From Isoperla grammatica (taxonomy: Eukaryota; Arthropoda; Insecta; Plecoptera; Perlodidae), in assembly GCA_945910005.1 (NCBI GenBank), contig CAMDTW010000212.1:62001-126000 (forward strand): DNA of 64,000 bases. The letters are read 5' to 3'. The notes under the pieces are model-generated. The model ran no database searches and was not told the DNA's origin. It was given only the letters and a program-made list of their open reading frames with translations. The translations under genes were made by a program, and so were the position numbers. Numbering within the stretch: the stretch's first letter is position 1; each line of letters starts with the position of its first letter. This document shows positions 63,938-64,000 of this stretch, piece after piece.

Positions 63938-64000
63938 TATCTATGTGTGTAATTACAAATTGGCATATGCTAAAGGGGTACGTCATAGTCTGACTGTCGT

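Larger units (their letters stand above)
63036..64000 (+). repeat. 2.9-kb mosaic unit F, cut by the window end
   Basis: Piece M, YqaJ C-half and the DDE fragment are present; the pogo part lies beyond the window. Confidence 0.92.

Noticed and set aside
1..64000. tRNA, rRNA or snRNA genes
   Set aside because: No cloverleaf or conserved RNA sequence recognised by eye; a covariance-model scan would be needed.

Overview
The window reads as repeat-dominated nuclear DNA of an animal. It has GT-AG splice signals, long non-coding stretches, hAT, CACTA-like, Gypsy and non-LTR elements, and no prokaryotic gene layout. The many TAGGCCTA palindromes recall marine invertebrates such as echinoderms, but this is only a hint. 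I see no ordinary host gene that I can name; nearly every recognisable coding stretch belongs to a mobile element or is a fragment of one.

Layout. 1-2240: decayed non-LTR retrotransposon with an SGNH-esterase ORF1 and an APE endonuclease. 2641-9600: first mosaic block, built from short exon-like pieces, a YqaJ-type nuclease, a DDE-transposase piece and a pogo-type piece. 9591-10100: two reverse-transcriptase C-terminal fragments. 10101-11496: minisatellite of 14 x 101 bp. 11497-14369: more mosaic. 14370-21398: a 50-bp minisatellite joined to a broken Ty3/Gypsy pol, present as three tandem units; the middle unit carries a hAT with an 8-bp target duplication, and the last runs through integrase to an LTR. 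21399-24360: another mosaic copy, a retrotransposon 3' end and an inverted-repeat element. 24985-27746: LTR element with two matching 470-bp LTRs and one short acidic coiled-coil ORF. 28669-29807: a TTAA-flanked element carrying a P2X7-C-terminal-like ('ballast') gene, with its empty site visible at 12031. 30949-31720: broken retroviral-type gag. 34744 to the end: a head-to-tail array of about 2.9-kb mosaic units.

The main object is a 16.55-kb DNA transposon (37634-54187) inserted in that array. Its ends are inverted repeats (CCCTACAAACAC), it is flanked by a 2-bp duplication (AT), and the empty site is preserved in the sister units. It has tandem subterminal repeats at both ends and two minus-strand genes: a 751-residue CACTA/EnSpm-like transposase in one exon, and a six-exon gene whose last exons match the DUF4806 family. 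The introns of the second gene are loaded with smaller nested elements while the exons are spared.

Order of events inferred from empty sites: the mosaic formed, it was duplicated in tandem and dispersed, and then the CACTA-like, TTAA, LTR and hAT elements each landed in single copies. The strongest candidates for something undescribed are the transposase plus DUF4806 pairing, the mobile P2X7-like domain, and the tandem amplification of a unit joining fragments of several transposon types.
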